Part shown: in pieces, positions 26,482 through 36,259 of the stretch
How the letters are laid out: each line of letters begins with the position of its first letter
How positions within the stretch are numbered: position 1 is the stretch's first letter
From: VSJD01 sp964617825
GTDB lineage: Bacteria; Verrucomicrobiota; Kiritimatiellia; JAAZAB01
Length of the DNA stretch: 64,000 nucleotides
Direction: 5' to 3'
Assembly (NCBI GenBank): GCA_964617825.1
Contig: CAZTWL010000002.1
Location: forward strand, 62,001-126,000
Translations under genes and position numbers: made by a program
The notes under the pieces: model-generated
The model's database searches: none
What the model was told of the DNA's origin: nothing
Seen by the model: the letters and a program-made list of their open reading frames with translations, nothing else

Positions 26482-26620
26482 CCCATAGGGCCGCCGAGGG
26501 CTAAAGACTGCAGGCTGCAGTCCACACGGTCCTCGCCTACGGTCTGAGCATCCTGTGGGATGCCAATACTCTTCGTTCTTTTCCACAGCCCTCGGCCTAC
26601 AGACTACGGCCTCTTATCTT
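26482..26620. repeat. Facing heptamer arrays between the giant protein gene and four-helix-bundle copy 1
   Basis: AAGACTGCAGGCTGCAGTCC on the left and CACGGTCCTC, GCCTACGGTC, CACAGCCCTCGGCCTACAGA on the right have opposite orientations and so could pair in a transcript. Confidence 0.7.
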
Positions 26621-29600
26621 AGTTATTCCAAGCAGGAACATAGCCATCCCCCGGCCAAGCCAGGAGTTCCGTCTGCTGGTAGTCGGCGCTGGAAAGCCAC
26701 AAACGCCACAGGCCAAACGATTCCCAGTACACGGCCGGATCGGTCATGCCATCGCCATCATAATCGCCGGGCACTGAAACCGTGCCGGCATTGCCCAATC
26801 CCTGGGCATCGACCTCGGCATAATTGCAGGAAGAAAGCCAGACCCGCCACGAACCGGTGCTTGCCTGGAAAACCGCCGGATCCATAATCCCGTCGAGATC
26901 GTAGTCGGACGCCACCGGGCGATAGCCGGCCCCGCCCAAACCTGCCGCCGTAACGGGCGCATACTTCCAGATGGAGCGCCATACCCGCCATGTGCCCGTG
27001 GACTCCTGGTAAATCGCCGGGTCGGCCTTGCCATCGCCATCGTAATCGCCGGGCACAGGTCGCCAACTTGTTCCGCCAAGCCCCTCGGCCGACACCAGGG
27101 AATACCTGCTTGCGGACAACCAAGCCCGCCAGTTACCCGTGACTGTCTGATAAGCCGCCGGATCGGCAAGCCCATCGCCATCGTAATCGCCGGGCACCGG
27201 CACCCATCCGGGACCGCCGCAAGCATCGACAGAAGCCAGCGCATAGTCACTGGCCGAACACCATACTTTCCAAGCTCCCGTGCTTTCCTGATACACCGCA
27301 AAATCGGCTTTGCCGTCGCCATCATAGTCGCTGGGCACGGCCTTGAATCCCGGGCCGCCGCAGCCGGTCATGGTGAACCCCTGTGTTCCGAAAAACCAGA
27401 TTTGCCACGTACCTGTGGATTCCTGATACATGGCCAAATCAGTGTAGCCATCGCCATTATAATCGTTGACCAGCATGAGCCCCGCCGGCTGACTGTCGCC
27501 GACCATAATCCTCTCGCCATTACGCCCGATGGTGTTATTGGCCAGGTTCGGATCCAGCCATTTGGTTGGCGCTGCATGCTGGATATTTACGAAGATATAA
27601 TACCAGCCCGGGTCAACCGATGGCACCGCCAGCGAATTCAGCGCCGTCTTCGGCAGGCCTACCACTGCGCTTTCGCCAACCATCAGAGGAACGCTCACAT
27701 TCGTCCCACCCATCCACTTATCGTCCAGATCTCCAAACACGGAATTGCTGGAAATATAGAAGTTATAGGCCACCGAGGCATTCGGCGCAACCATATCGTA
27801 GGAACCGTGGTTGGTTACCCGGAATGACGCCGCCGCCGGCGCTCCGACCACGGCCATGCGGGTCGGCAGGAACACCATGTCGGACACGCCGATATCCACC
27901 TGCCGCAGCGCGCGATAGCCGCTGTCATAGGGACTAAACCCGCTGACAAACTGCGTCGTCTTGGCCTTGACCCAGTAATAATACAACACGCCCTGCACCG
28001 AATCGATGTCGTCATAGTAATTCGTGGTCACGGCATTAACCAGCATCAGCGCCGCGGCGCTATCGCTGTTCGTCCCCCGCCACAATTCATAGCATGAGGC
28101 ATTATCCGAAAGGCTCCACGTCACATAGAGATGATCCGCGGATGTGCCATCGCTGGCCGATATCGCATAGGGCGGTTCCAGGGGACGGTAGCCGGTATCA
28201 AACCCGCTCAATTCGCTGCTCCCGAATTGATTGGTGGCTTTGACCCAGTAATAATAGCGCAGGCCGGGACGGGCCAAGCCGTCCGAATAATCGGTCCCGG
28301 TTGTGACCGCCAATGGCTCGGAGAGCGACCAGGGCGCATAGGAATCCTGGCGATATAGCTCGTACATGTCGGTGTAAGGGGAAGGATCCCACATCACCGT
28401 CACCGGCTCATCCACCGTGCCGTCCGTCGCCAGGACATTCAGCGGTGCGCGCGGCACCGTGCCGCCGATATCCGACCCGCTTAAGACGCTGGCGCCGTAG
28501 GCGTTCGTGGATTGTACCCAGTAATAATAGCCCGCGCCGCGCTCGATAATCAGATCGTCCGCGTAATTCGTCGACGTCAAAGTTATCCTGGAAGCCGTGG
28601 CTGGATCGTTGGTCACGTTGCGATAAACGATATAATTTGCGGCCGCGGGTTCGATCGGCCAGGACACCCTGATTTTATTGGGATAAACGCCCTTCGTGGC
28701 ATTGATCGAACTCGGCGGCGCCAGCATGCGCCAGCCGTTGGTGAAAGTGCTGAATTCGCCCATGCCAAAGGCGTTGGTGGCGCGAATCCAATAATAATAG
28801 GTCAAAAGCGACTCGGCCGTCGTATCGGCAAAAGTCAGCCCATTGGTAAGCGCCATAAAGCTTGAAGGAATAACCGTGCTCGTGTTGCGATACACCGCAT
28901 AGGTGGTGACGCCCGTCGAGGCGCCCCAGGCCACATACACTCCCTGGTAGGAATTCGTGGTGGCCGTAATGCCGGCGGGCGCCAGGGGCGGCGTGCCGCC
29001 TTTGTTGGCAAAGCCATCCCCGGAACTGAAGTCGCTGATGCCGGCCACTCCATTGCTGGCCTTGACCCAGTAATAATAGGCCAAGCCTCGGATAATGCCC
29101 GTATCCGCATAAGCGACGCCGTTGGTTTTCCATACCTGCTCGGCCGTGGCTGCGCCATTGCTGAGCGCGCTGCGATAAACATAATACATGGCGGCATTGT
29201 CCGAATTGCTCCAGGTGACGTTAATGAAGTTGGTGGGATTGCCCTTGCTGGCGGTAACATATCCCGGAGGCAAGGGCGGAACCCCGCCGGCCGCGAAATC
29301 GCTGAAATAGCTCATGGCCACCGGCGTCGCTGCCCGAACCCAGTAATAATAAATCATCCCCGTGGCAATGTTGGTATCCGCAAAGCTGGACGTAAACGGG
29401 GTTTGATACAACGCAGCCGTGGCCAAGTCATTCGTCTGGCTGCGGAACAATTCGTAATATTCGGCGTTGGGCACGTCGTTCCAGCTCACCTGCACATGGT
29501 CATAATAGGCGCCCTGCGAGGCCGTCAAGCCCGTGGGCCTGAGGATTTGAGCCGCATCGAACGTTACATTGCCAGTGTGCAGGACATCGTGACGGGTCAT

Positions 29601-32600
29601 CGGCCAATTGGTCTGTAGCTGAGATGCCGAGCCGCAAACCGCATAAAGGTTGGTGGCATCCGTCATATAGATCGTTCCATCCCGCCGGATCAACGGCGAC
29701 CCATAGAAAACATAATCATCACAGCTCAAAACCCAATTGGTGGTTCCATTAGGATTGAACGAATACAACCCGACGTTGTACGACCCCACAAGAATGGAAC
29801 CGCTACTGTCAATCGCCGGACCCGATTTGATCACGCCATCCGTAATCCAGATTTTGCCCGTAGAGCCATCCGGATAAAATTCATAAAGGTTGGTTCCGCA
29901 GCCGGCATATATCAGGCCATTGGATCCGATCGCGGGGGCAACCCAAACCTGCCCAACTGTATTCCAGGTTTGCGTGGCACTGCCGGGCGCATTGGTCGGA
30001 TCGAAGCAGAGCAATCTGGCGCCATTGCCGATATAAATACGCCCATCGGACCCGATGGATGGCGAAGCCGAATAGGTTATATCGGACATTGCCCAAGATT
30101 GAAGAACGGAGCCGTCGGCCGGATTCAAAATATAAAGCCAGGCCGGGGACGAACTGGCCACCACAAGCGTACCGTTGGAGGCAACGGCCATAGAGGCGTA
30201 CACGCTGGAGGCCAGCACGTTGGTCCACAGACAAACGCAGCTGCTTCCATTATCGCGCACGGCATACACCCTGCTGCCCAAAGTGCCAAAATAAATCGTC
30301 CCGTCACTGCCGATCGCCGGCGAACTTTCAAAAGCCTGTCCGTTGCCCGTGAACGTCCAATTGACGACGCCCGCGGGGCTGATCGACTGCAAGGCGCCCG
30401 AGGATGTCGTCACATAAATGGTCCCATTGGTTGCAATGGCGGGCGTACAACCCATGCCTTGTTGTTCGGTACCGATGGCATCATTCACCAGCAAACCGGC
30501 CGCCTGGCAAGTCCAAAGCCGGCGCCCCTGCGCGTCAAACGCATAGAGATTGGAGCCTGCCCCGCAATACACCGTGCCATCCCAACCCAAGCTCGGCGAG
30601 CCGGCCATGGCTCCGTCATAATTAGTATCCGCCAAACTCACCTTCCACTTTGCCGAGCCATAGGCCAGGCCGGCGCCCAGCTTGGTAACGAACCCGTAGT
30701 CATTCGTACGGCCGACGCGGTCGTTGTTATAAGCATGCATTGTGGCCGGGAAATTGGTGGAAGCCGTAACCCCGGCCGCAAAAATCGAGAAGCCATCGGC
30801 CTGCAGCGCCATGGCATAGGCGCTGTCGTTGGCAATGCCGCCAAGGTAAGTCGAGGCTTGCAAAGTGCTGTCTGTATTCCAGCATGAGACGAACGCATCG
30901 CGCCCGCCATTGGCAACGGTGTTGTAAGCATTGGACGTCACGGGGAAATCGGACGAAGCCGTCTGACCGATCATATAAATCCGGAGCGGCGGAGTGGCCG
31001 AGGTCAGTACCGCCGTCGCTTCGTCATCGTCGGCGCCGCCCTCATAGGTGGAGGCCAGCAAATTGGTGAGATCCGAATCCAGGCTGGTCAGGAACGCATC
31101 TTTGCCTCCCGCCCACACGTTGGCATAGCCGGGGGCAATGACGTTATTGGTAGGATTCTGGGGGTAGTTATATGAAGCCGTATAACCCACCACGCACACG
31201 ACATTGGTGAAGGGCGCTATGGCAATCCCGTTGGCCGCTTCGTTGCTCGCGCCTCCCAGATACGTGGCCGCCACCATGTTGGTCAACTCGCCGGACAGTC
31301 TGGCCACAAATGCATCGCTGTCTCCGCGGCGGGTCATTTGCCAGCCGGCTTTCACGGGAAAATTGGCCGAGGCCGAGAAACCGGCAATATAAATCGAATC
31401 GTTAGTATCGATGGCCATGCCAAAGGCCTGATCGTTGCTGGTCCCGCCGACATACGTCGAGGCCTGGTTGACGCTCAAAGCCGAGTTCATTCTGACCACA
31501 AACGCATCGTTGGTGCCCCTCAAAACGGCTTGAAAAGTCGAACCGTAGATATTGTCCGTTGGGAAATTGGTCGAGCCCGTGTAACCCGCCACATAAACAG
31601 AACCCGCCGAATTGATCGCAACCGCAGAGGCCCGATCCATATTCTTCCCGCCCAGATAGGTCGAGGCCGTCAGCGATGACAGGCTGTTATCGAGGACTGC
31701 CACGAAAGCGTCATAGGCTCCGCCTTTGTACGTGGGATAGGCCGCACCCGCAACGGGGAAATCGGTTGAGGCCGTATAGCCTGTCACATAGACTTCGCCA
31801 TTGGTCGTCACGGCCATGGCCGTGATGGCATCTTCGCCCGAACCGCCCAGATAAGTGGCCACCAGCAGGTTGGTGAGCAGCGGATCGAACTTGGCAATGA
31901 AGCCGTCGCTCCGCCCGCCGCCCCAATTGCCCTGATACGGGGCGCCGCTTATGGGAAAATCGAACGAAGCCGTGTAGCCCGCCACGATCACGTTGGTCTC
32001 GCTATCCAGGCTCGTGGCGCGAATGACATTGCTGCGGGTTCCGCCGATAAAGGTGGAAGCCAGCAGTGGATCGATCACCAGCGGACGGGAGGCATCAAAG
32101 GCGCCCACGCAAAAACCGACCCGGTCGCCTTCCAGCGCGTAAGCCACGGCCACGCTCTGGCGCTCCCCATGCGCGCCAACCTGGTAGGCCACCGGCGCCG
32201 TAAAGCGCACCGGCCCCAGTGAAGTGCGCACTTCCAGTTCGCCGGATGGCATGATGCCGACCCCCTCGGCGCCTTCCAAACGCAAGGCAATCAGCGATGG
32301 GTCCGCGCCGGGCGCAACGGTGAAAATCTTTTCGACGTTGTCGCCGGCGGCATGCACTTCCAGCGCAATGCCTGCATAAATCTCGCCAAACTGCACCCCG
32401 TTAAACGCAGGAATATCGGACTGCCAACGGCGGGGATCGTTACCGGTAAAAGAGTTGATCACCGCCCCGGAGCGCGCCGCGCCGGAGGGCAACGCCGTAA
32501 GGTCGGCATCCACCAGCGTTTCGCGGATGACAGCAATTTTCGAAGCTTCCGCTTGAGGACTGACGTCCGTCGTCCGTCGTCCGTTTTCCGCGCCCGGCAG

Positions 32601-32834
32601 GGCATACACCAACTGGCCATCGGAGGTCACATACACCGTGCCGCCGAAGGTGCGGGCATAAAACATCACCCTGGAATCGGCGAGCTGCCCCTGGTTGCGG
32701 ACGAAGGGCACTTGAAGTGAAGCCGCGGCTTGACCGCCGCGCGCGGCGCTCGCCGCCAAGTCAGCCTTGGCGCCAGAGGCAAAGGTTAACCCAACCAGCA
32801 TAAGCGCAAAACTCTGCTTTATTATGGAAGCCAT
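26619..32834 (-). CDS. Giant secreted multi-repeat protein (DUF7948, SBBP propeller, PQQ-like propeller, FnIII, FG-GAP)
   Basis: 2071 residues from ATG 32834 (GAGGG just upstream; ATG 32867 also possible). A signal peptide ends near GAKA. Then come a DUF7948-like domain (FVRNQGQLADSRVMFYAR), SBBP repeats of the STYLGG...YVTGYT type (about 256-720), PQQ-like propeller repeats (DGTVYCGAGSNLYAFD, about 725-1090), six FnIII-like repeats each with YYYWV (about 1098-1645), a CARDB-like region, and six FG-GAP/VCBS-type repeats with DYDGDGxxD (about 1785-2071). No sorting tail is visible. Likely an extracellular adhesive or structural protein; being next to the pseudopilin locus it may be exported by it. 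Confidence 0.85.
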   Translation of the reverse strand: MASIIKQSFALMLVGLTFASGAKADLAASAARGGQAAASLQVPFVRNQGQLADSRVMFYARTFGGTVYVTSDGQLVYALPGAENGRRTTDVSPQAEASKIAVIRETLVDADLTALPSGAARSGAVINSFTGNDPRRWQSDIPAFNGVQFGEIYAGIALEVHAAGDNVEKIFTVAPGADPSLIALRLEGAEGVGIMPSGELEVRTSLGPVRFTAPVAYQVGAHGERQSVAVAYALEGDRVGFCVGAFDASRPLVIDPLLASTFIGGTRSNVIRATSLDSETNVIVAGYTASFDFPISGAPYQGNWGGGRSDGFIAKFDPLLTNLLVATYLGGSGEDAITAMAVTTNGEVYVTGYTASTDFPVAGAAYPTYKGGAYDAFVAVLDNSLSSLTASTYLGGKNMDRASAVAINSAGSVYVAGYTGSTNFPTDNIYGSTFQAVLRGTNDAFVVRMNSALSVNQASTYVGGTSNDQAFGMAIDTNDSIYIAGFSASANFPVKAGWQMTRRGDSDAFVARLSGELTNMVAATYLGGASNEAANGIAIAPFTNVVCVVGYTASYNYPQNPTNNVIAPGYANVWAGGKDAFLTSLDSDLTNLLASTYEGGADDDEATAVLTSATPPLRIYMIGQTASSDFPVTSNAYNTVANGGRDAFVSCWNTDSTLQASTYLGGIANDSAYAMALQADGFSIFAAGVTASTNFPATMHAYNNDRVGRTNDYGFVTKLGAGLAYGSAKWKVSLADTNYDGAMAGSPSLGWDGTVYCGAGSNLYAFDAQGRRLWTCQAAGLLVNDAIGTEQQGMGCTPAIATNGTIYVTTSSGALQSISPAGVVNWTFTGNGQAFESSPAIGSDGTIYFGTLGSRVYAVRDNGSSCVCLWTNVLASSVYASMAVASNGTLVVASSSPAWLYILNPADGSVLQSWAMSDITYSASPSIGSDGRIYIGNGARLLCFDPTNAPGSATQTWNTVGQVWVAPAIGSNGLIYAGCGTNLYEFYPDGSTGKIWITDGVIKSGPAIDSSGSILVGSYNVGLYSFNPNGTTNWVLSCDDYVFYGSPLIRRDGTIYMTDATNLYAVCGSASQLQTNWPMTRHDVLHTGNVTFDAAQILRPTGLTASQGAYYDHVQVSWNDVPNAEYYELFRSQTNDLATAALYQTPFTSSFADTNIATGMIYYYWVRAATPVAMSYFSDFAAGGVPPLPPGYVTASKGNPTNFINVTWSNSDNAAMYYVYRSALSNGAATAEQVWKTNGVAYADTGIIRGLAYYYWVKASNGVAGISDFSSGDGFANKGGTPPLAPAGITATTNSYQGVYVAWGASTGVTTYAVYRNTSTVIPSSFMALTNGLTFADTTAESLLTYYYWIRATNAFGMGEFSTFTNGWRMLAPPSSINATKGVYPNKIRVSWPIEPAAANYIVYRNVTNDPATASRITLTSTNYADDLIIERGAGYYYWVQSTNAYGASVLSGSDIGGTVPRAPLNVLATDGTVDEPVTVMWDPSPYTDMYELYRQDSYAPWSLSEPLAVTTGTDYSDGLARPGLRYYYWVKATNQFGSSELSGFDTGYRPLEPPYAISASDGTSADHLYVTWSLSDNASCYELWRGTNSDSAAALMLVNAVTTNYYDDIDSVQGVLYYYWVKAKTTQFVSGFSPYDSGYRALRQVDIGVSDMVFLPTRMAVVGAPAAASFRVTNHGSYDMVAPNASVAYNFYISSNSVFGDLDDKWMGGTNVSVPLMVGESAVVGLPKTALNSLAVPSVDPGWYYIFVNIQHAAPTKWLDPNLANNTIGRNGERIMVGDSQPAGLMLVNDYNGDGYTDLAMYQESTGTWQIWFFGTQGFTMTGCGGPGFKAVPSDYDGDGKADFAVYQESTGAWKVWCSASDYALASVDACGGPGWVPVPGDYDGDGLADPAAYQTVTGNWRAWLSASRYSLVSAEGLGGTSWRPVPGDYDGDGKADPAIYQESTGTWRVWRSIWKYAPVTAAGLGGAGYRPVASDYDLDGIMDPAVFQASTGSWRVWLSSCNYAEVDAQGLGNAGTVSVPGDYDGDGMTDPAVYWESFGLWRLWLSSADYQQTELLAWPGDGYVPAWNN
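32562..32586. repeat. Heptamer array inside the giant protein gene
   Basis: Plus strand ACGTCCGTCGTCCGTCGTCC; minus strand gives CGGACGA units and encodes RRTTDVS within the DUF7948-like region, apparently without breaking the frame. Confidence 0.7.
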
Positions 32835-32890
32835 AAGCCCTCTTTTTTTTATGCTTACAGAATACATAACGGCACAATTCCTGTCGAGCT

Positions 32891-32931
32891 GTAATTCACA
32901 ATTCAATTTAGGCGTCAGTCATCAATGACTG
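32891..32931. repeat. AATTCAN heptamers and a small palindrome
   Basis: AATTCAC, AATTCAA follow in 7-base register, then CAGTCAT and ATGACTG (32916-32931) form a 7-bp inverted repeat with a 2-base loop between gcvPB and the giant protein gene. Confidence 0.4.
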
Positions 32932-32935
32932 GCGA

Positions 32936-34399
32936 TCACCGATTACTTCCGCCACGTCCCGTAAACGCCAAATCCATACTGCGGGCGGCGGCTACCTCAT
33001 CCAGCCTCCCCACGGTTGTCGTCACCGGCGCGGCATGCAGAGACGCGGGATTGTCCTTGGCCTCCTGCGCCAGGGCGCGCATGGCCAGGATGAAGGCATC
33101 CAGTGTTTCGCGAGTCTCCGTTTCCGTGGGTTCGATCATCATTGCTTCCGGCACGATCAGCGGAAAATAAACCGTGGGCGGATGGAACCCGCGATCGATC
33201 AATCCCTTGGCAATATCCATGGCCCGCACACCGCCGGCAACCAACGACTTGGCGCTCAGCACGCACTCGTGCATGCAGCGATCGCTGACTGCCGGAAAAA
33301 CATCTTTCAAAGCATCCAAGATATAATTGGCGTTAAGCACGGCGTGGTCGCTGGCCGCGCGCAGGCCTTCGCAGCCCAAAAGGAGCAGGTAGGCATAGGT
33401 GCGCACCAGGACGCCGAAATTGCCGTAAAACGGCGCCACATAGCCGATGCTCCTGGGATAATCGTAGTCCAGACTGTAGGTGCCGTCCTTGGTCTTGACC
33501 ACTCGCGAGATCGGCAGGAACGGGCGCAGGCGCTCCACGACGCCCACCGGTCCCGCGCCGGGTCCGCCCCCGCCGTGCGGCGAAGCAAAGCTTTTGTGCG
33601 GGTTGAGATGGCAAACATCGAAGCCCATTTCCGCAGGCTTGCAGCGCCCCATGATGGCGTTAAAATTGGCGCCGTCGTAATAAAGAAGACCATCCACGGC
33701 ATGAATCAACTCGGCAATCCGGCGCACGTCAGGCTCAAAGAGCCCCAAGGTGTTGGGATTGGTCATCATCATGCCGGCCGTTTCGGCATTGATGAAGCCC
33801 TTCAGCTTGTCGACATCCACCGTGCCCTGCGCCGTGGATGGCGCCGCCACCACCTGAAAACCGGCCAGCGCCGCGCTGGCCGGATTGGTGCCATGCGCCG
33901 AATCGGGAATCAGGATATGCTTTTTCTTGTTGCCGCGGTCGCGGTGATAGGCCGCGATCAACATGGCGCCGGTCAACTCGCCATGCGCGCCCGCCAGCGG
34001 CTGGAGCGTAAATTCCGCCATCCCGGTAATCTCGGCCAGCAGACGCTCGGTTTCGTAAAGCAGCCGCAATGCGCCCTGCGTCAACTGTCCGCCGCCCCGC
34101 AACTGCGGCCAGAGCGGATGAATCCCGACAAAGCCGGGTTGCTGGGCCGCCACCTCGCAGGCCTTGGGATTATACTTCATAGTGCACGAGCCGAGCGGAT
34201 AGAACTGAGTGTCCACCGAAAAGTTGCGCCGCGACAGGTTGGTAAAATGGCGCACGACCTCGATCTCGGGCACTTCGGGCAATTCCGCCGGCTGCGCGCG
34301 CAGCAGACGCTTCTGGATCAGCTCGCGGCCCGGCACGGTGCGGCGCGGCGCCCGCACCGCCCGCCGTCCCAGCACGCTTTTTTCGTAAATTAGTTGCAT
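32936..34399 (-). CDS. gcvPB: Glycine decarboxylase subunit 2 (P-protein, beta)
   Basis: PLP-dependent half of the split glycine cleavage P-protein. From ATG 34399 (AGGAAGG upstream) it has 487 residues. Lys in NPHKSFASPHGGGGPG is the PLP-binding lysine; HGTNPASAALAGF and YYDGANFNAIMG are conserved. It should pair with GcvPA, but the two genes are separated by four-helix-bundle copy 2 and heptamers. gcvT lies upstream; no gcvH is seen. Confidence 0.95.
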   Translation of the reverse strand: MQLIYEKSVLGRRAVRAPRRTVPGRELIQKRLLRAQPAELPEVPEIEVVRHFTNLSRRNFSVDTQFYPLGSCTMKYNPKACEVAAQQPGFVGIHPLWPQLRGGGQLTQGALRLLYETERLLAEITGMAEFTLQPLAGAHGELTGAMLIAAYHRDRGNKKKHILIPDSAHGTNPASAALAGFQVVAAPSTAQGTVDVDKLKGFINAETAGMMMTNPNTLGLFEPDVRRIAELIHAVDGLLYYDGANFNAIMGRCKPAEMGFDVCHLNPHKSFASPHGGGGPGAGPVGVVERLRPFLPISRVVKTKDGTYSLDYDYPRSIGYVAPFYGNFGVLVRTYAYLLLLGCEGLRAASDHAVLNANYILDALKDVFPAVSDRCMHECVLSAKSLVAGGVRAMDIAKGLIDRGFHPPTVYFPLIVPEAMMIEPTETETRETLDAFILAMRALAQEAKDNPASLHAAPVTTTVGRLDEVAAARSMDLAFTGRGGSNR

Positions 34400-34413
34400 A
34401 ACCTTCCTAATAA

Positions 34414-34432
34414 GGAGACTGTAGGCTTCATA
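34414..34432. repeat. Heptamers upstream of gcvPB
   Basis: GAGACTGTAGGCTTCATAA on plus, the same sequence type that begins the H-X9-DG prepilin and GspJ-like genes, marks the left edge of the insert between gcvPB and gcvPA. Confidence 0.6.
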
Positions 34433-34787
34433 ATGAATTTGGATTGCGCAAGGCACAAATCAAGGCATTTAATTGCTTTGCCGTCTTGTCAGAAAGTAAT
34501 TTGATTTCGTCCGCCTGTGTCAGATATCTCAACCGCTCTGCCACGGAAATTTGATACTGCAGCTCTCGCGCCGATCCATAGGCCATGTCCAGAAAATGGA
34601 GATAATCCGGCTCTGAATACCGGGCACATCCTTCAACAATATTCGACGGAACGGATAACGCCGAACGCCGCATTTGCGAGGTTAAGCAGAACATCTCATC
34701 TTTTGGAAAAGCCCGCGTTTTTAAATAGACCATAAGAACCAATTGATCGGCAACGTGAAACACGTCTAATTTAGCGTGGTCCCGCAT
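34428..34787 (-). CDS. Four-helix-bundle protein (S23/TIGR02436-type), copy 2
   Basis: 119 residues, about 86% identical to copy 1 at 26111-26458 by direct comparison, with a few extra C-terminal residues (NPNSL). MRRSALSVPSNIVEGCAR is conserved. It lies between gcvPA and gcvPB, which normally adjoin, and is bounded by heptamer arrays, suggesting an inserted cassette. Function unknown; the family recurs as selfish-looking ORFs in rRNA intervening sequences. Confidence 0.88.
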   Translation of the reverse strand: MRDHAKLDVFHVADQLVLMVYLKTRAFPKDEMFCLTSQMRRSALSVPSNIVEGCARYSEPDYLHFLDMAYGSARELQYQISVAERLRYLTQADEIKLLSDKTAKQLNALICALRNPNSL

Positions 34788-34801
34788 CCTATTTTTCCTT
34801 C

Positions 34802-34836
34802 GTCACAGCCCACGGTCCACGGTCTACAGCCCTCTT
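34802..34836. repeat. Heptamers at the 3' end of gcvPA
   Basis: CACAGCCCACGGTCCACGGT then CTACAGCCCTCTTC on plus; opposite orientation to the array at 34414, so the two bracket four-helix-bundle copy 2 as inverted repeats. Confidence 0.7.
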
Positions 34837-36179
34837 CAGAGCGCCGCTTCCAACGCGGCTGCCAGGCAATCGATTTCCTCCTTGGTGCGCTTTTCGGTGA
34901 AAGCCACCAGCAGGACCGACTCCATGCCGCGGTAATAACGTCCCGCCGGGAAACCGGCCGCGATGCCCTTGTCGATCAACGCGCTGATCACATCCGCCGC
35001 ATTGGCGGGAAGGGCCAGCGCAAACTCGTTGAAGAAGTTGGCATGGAAGGCCGGCTTGACGCCCGGTATGGCCGTCAATTTTTGCCAGCCGTAGGACGCG
35101 TTGGCCGCGCACAGTTCGGCGACCTCGACCAGCCCGGTTTTGCCCATGAGGCTCAGGTAAATGAGCGCGCGCAAGGCGCACAAGGCTTCGGCCGTGCAGA
35201 TATTGGAGGTGGCTTTTTCGCGGCGGATATGTTGCTCGCGCGCCTGGAGGGTCAACACGAAACCGCGCCGTCCTTGGGCATCCTGCGTGGCGCCAACCAG
35301 GCGGCCGGGCATTTTATGCGCATAGGCCTTGCGCGTGGCCATGAAGCCGAGGTATGGTCCGCCGAAGGAAAGCGGCAGGCCCAGGCTCTGGCCTTCGCCG
35401 GTGACGATATCCGCCCCCATGGCGCCGGGCGTCTTGACAATTCCCAGGGCCAGGGGATACACGGACGCGATACCCAGCGCACCGCAAGCGTGGGCCGCCT
35501 CGATGAGATCGCTCAAATCATCCAGGCACCCGAAAAAATTCGGATTCTGCACGATAATGGCCGCAACATCGCGATTCAATTGCGCCTGGAAGGCGGCGCG
35601 ATCAGTCAGGCCATCGCGCAGCGGAATTTCCACGAACTCAAACGCCAGGTTGGCCGAATAGCATTTCAACATCGTCCGGTAAATCGGATTGACGCCTTCA
35701 TCGATCAGGACGCGGCGGCGGCGTGTTACGCGAAAGGCCATCATCGTGGCCTCGAAAAGCGCCGTGCCGCCATCGTAGAGCGAAGCGTTGGCTACTTCCA
35801 TCTCCGTCAGCCGCGTTATGGCCGTCTGGAATTCATAGATGGCCTGCAGCGTGCCTTGGGCCACTTCCGGCTGATAAGGAGTGTAGGCCGTGTAAAACTC
35901 GGCGCGCCCGGAGAGGGCATCCACGGCAGCGGGAATAAAATGATCGTAAAATCCGGCGCCGCAGAAATTTGTCAGGTTGCGCGCGTTCGCATCGGCCAAC
36001 CCTACGAGGCGCTGGGTCATTTCCATTTCCGAGAGGCCGGCCGGCAGATGAAAGTCGGTTGTCTGCAGATCGGGTGGAATCGCGGCGAACAGTTCGTCGA
36101 TGCCCGCCAGCCCCATCTTTTTCAGCATTGCCTGATCGTCGGCCGGACTATTGGCCTGAAATGCCATTGCTTGAGCCAT
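34836..36179 (-). CDS. gcvPA: Glycine decarboxylase subunit 1 (P-protein, alpha)
   Basis: 447 residues from ATG 36179. YTPYQPEVAQGTLQAIYEFQT, NASLYDGGTA and ITGEGQSLGLPLSFGGPYLG-type blocks (here VTGEGQSLGLPLSFGGPY) are characteristic of the GcvPA half. Works with GcvPB, GcvH and GcvT to cleave glycine to CO2, ammonia and methylene-THF. Follows gcvT on the same strand after about 80 bases. Confidence 0.95.
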   Translation of the reverse strand: MAQAMAFQANSPADDQAMLKKMGLAGIDELFAAIPPDLQTTDFHLPAGLSEMEMTQRLVGLADANARNLTNFCGAGFYDHFIPAAVDALSGRAEFYTAYTPYQPEVAQGTLQAIYEFQTAITRLTEMEVANASLYDGGTALFEATMMAFRVTRRRRVLIDEGVNPIYRTMLKCYSANLAFEFVEIPLRDGLTDRAAFQAQLNRDVAAIIVQNPNFFGCLDDLSDLIEAAHACGALGIASVYPLALGIVKTPGAMGADIVTGEGQSLGLPLSFGGPYLGFMATRKAYAHKMPGRLVGATQDAQGRRGFVLTLQAREQHIRREKATSNICTAEALCALRALIYLSLMGKTGLVEVAELCAANASYGWQKLTAIPGVKPAFHANFFNEFALALPANAADVISALIDKGIAAGFPAGRYYRGMESVLLVAFTEKRTKEEIDCLAAALEAAL

Positions 36180-36259
36180 AATAATACCAATCGCTAGCAA
36201 ACCATCAGCTTGGTTATCAGTGATTAACGATCGCGCGTTCTTCAGTTAACCAACCGCTT

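Noticed and set aside
20173..26620. CRISPR array
   Set aside because: The repeats are 7-base tandem units without unique spacers of constant length, and no cas gene is near.
33035..34393. 452-codon open frame antisense to gcvPB (and 34776-36197 antisense to gcvPA)
   Set aside because: Both are complements of conserved enzymes and show no recognisable domain.
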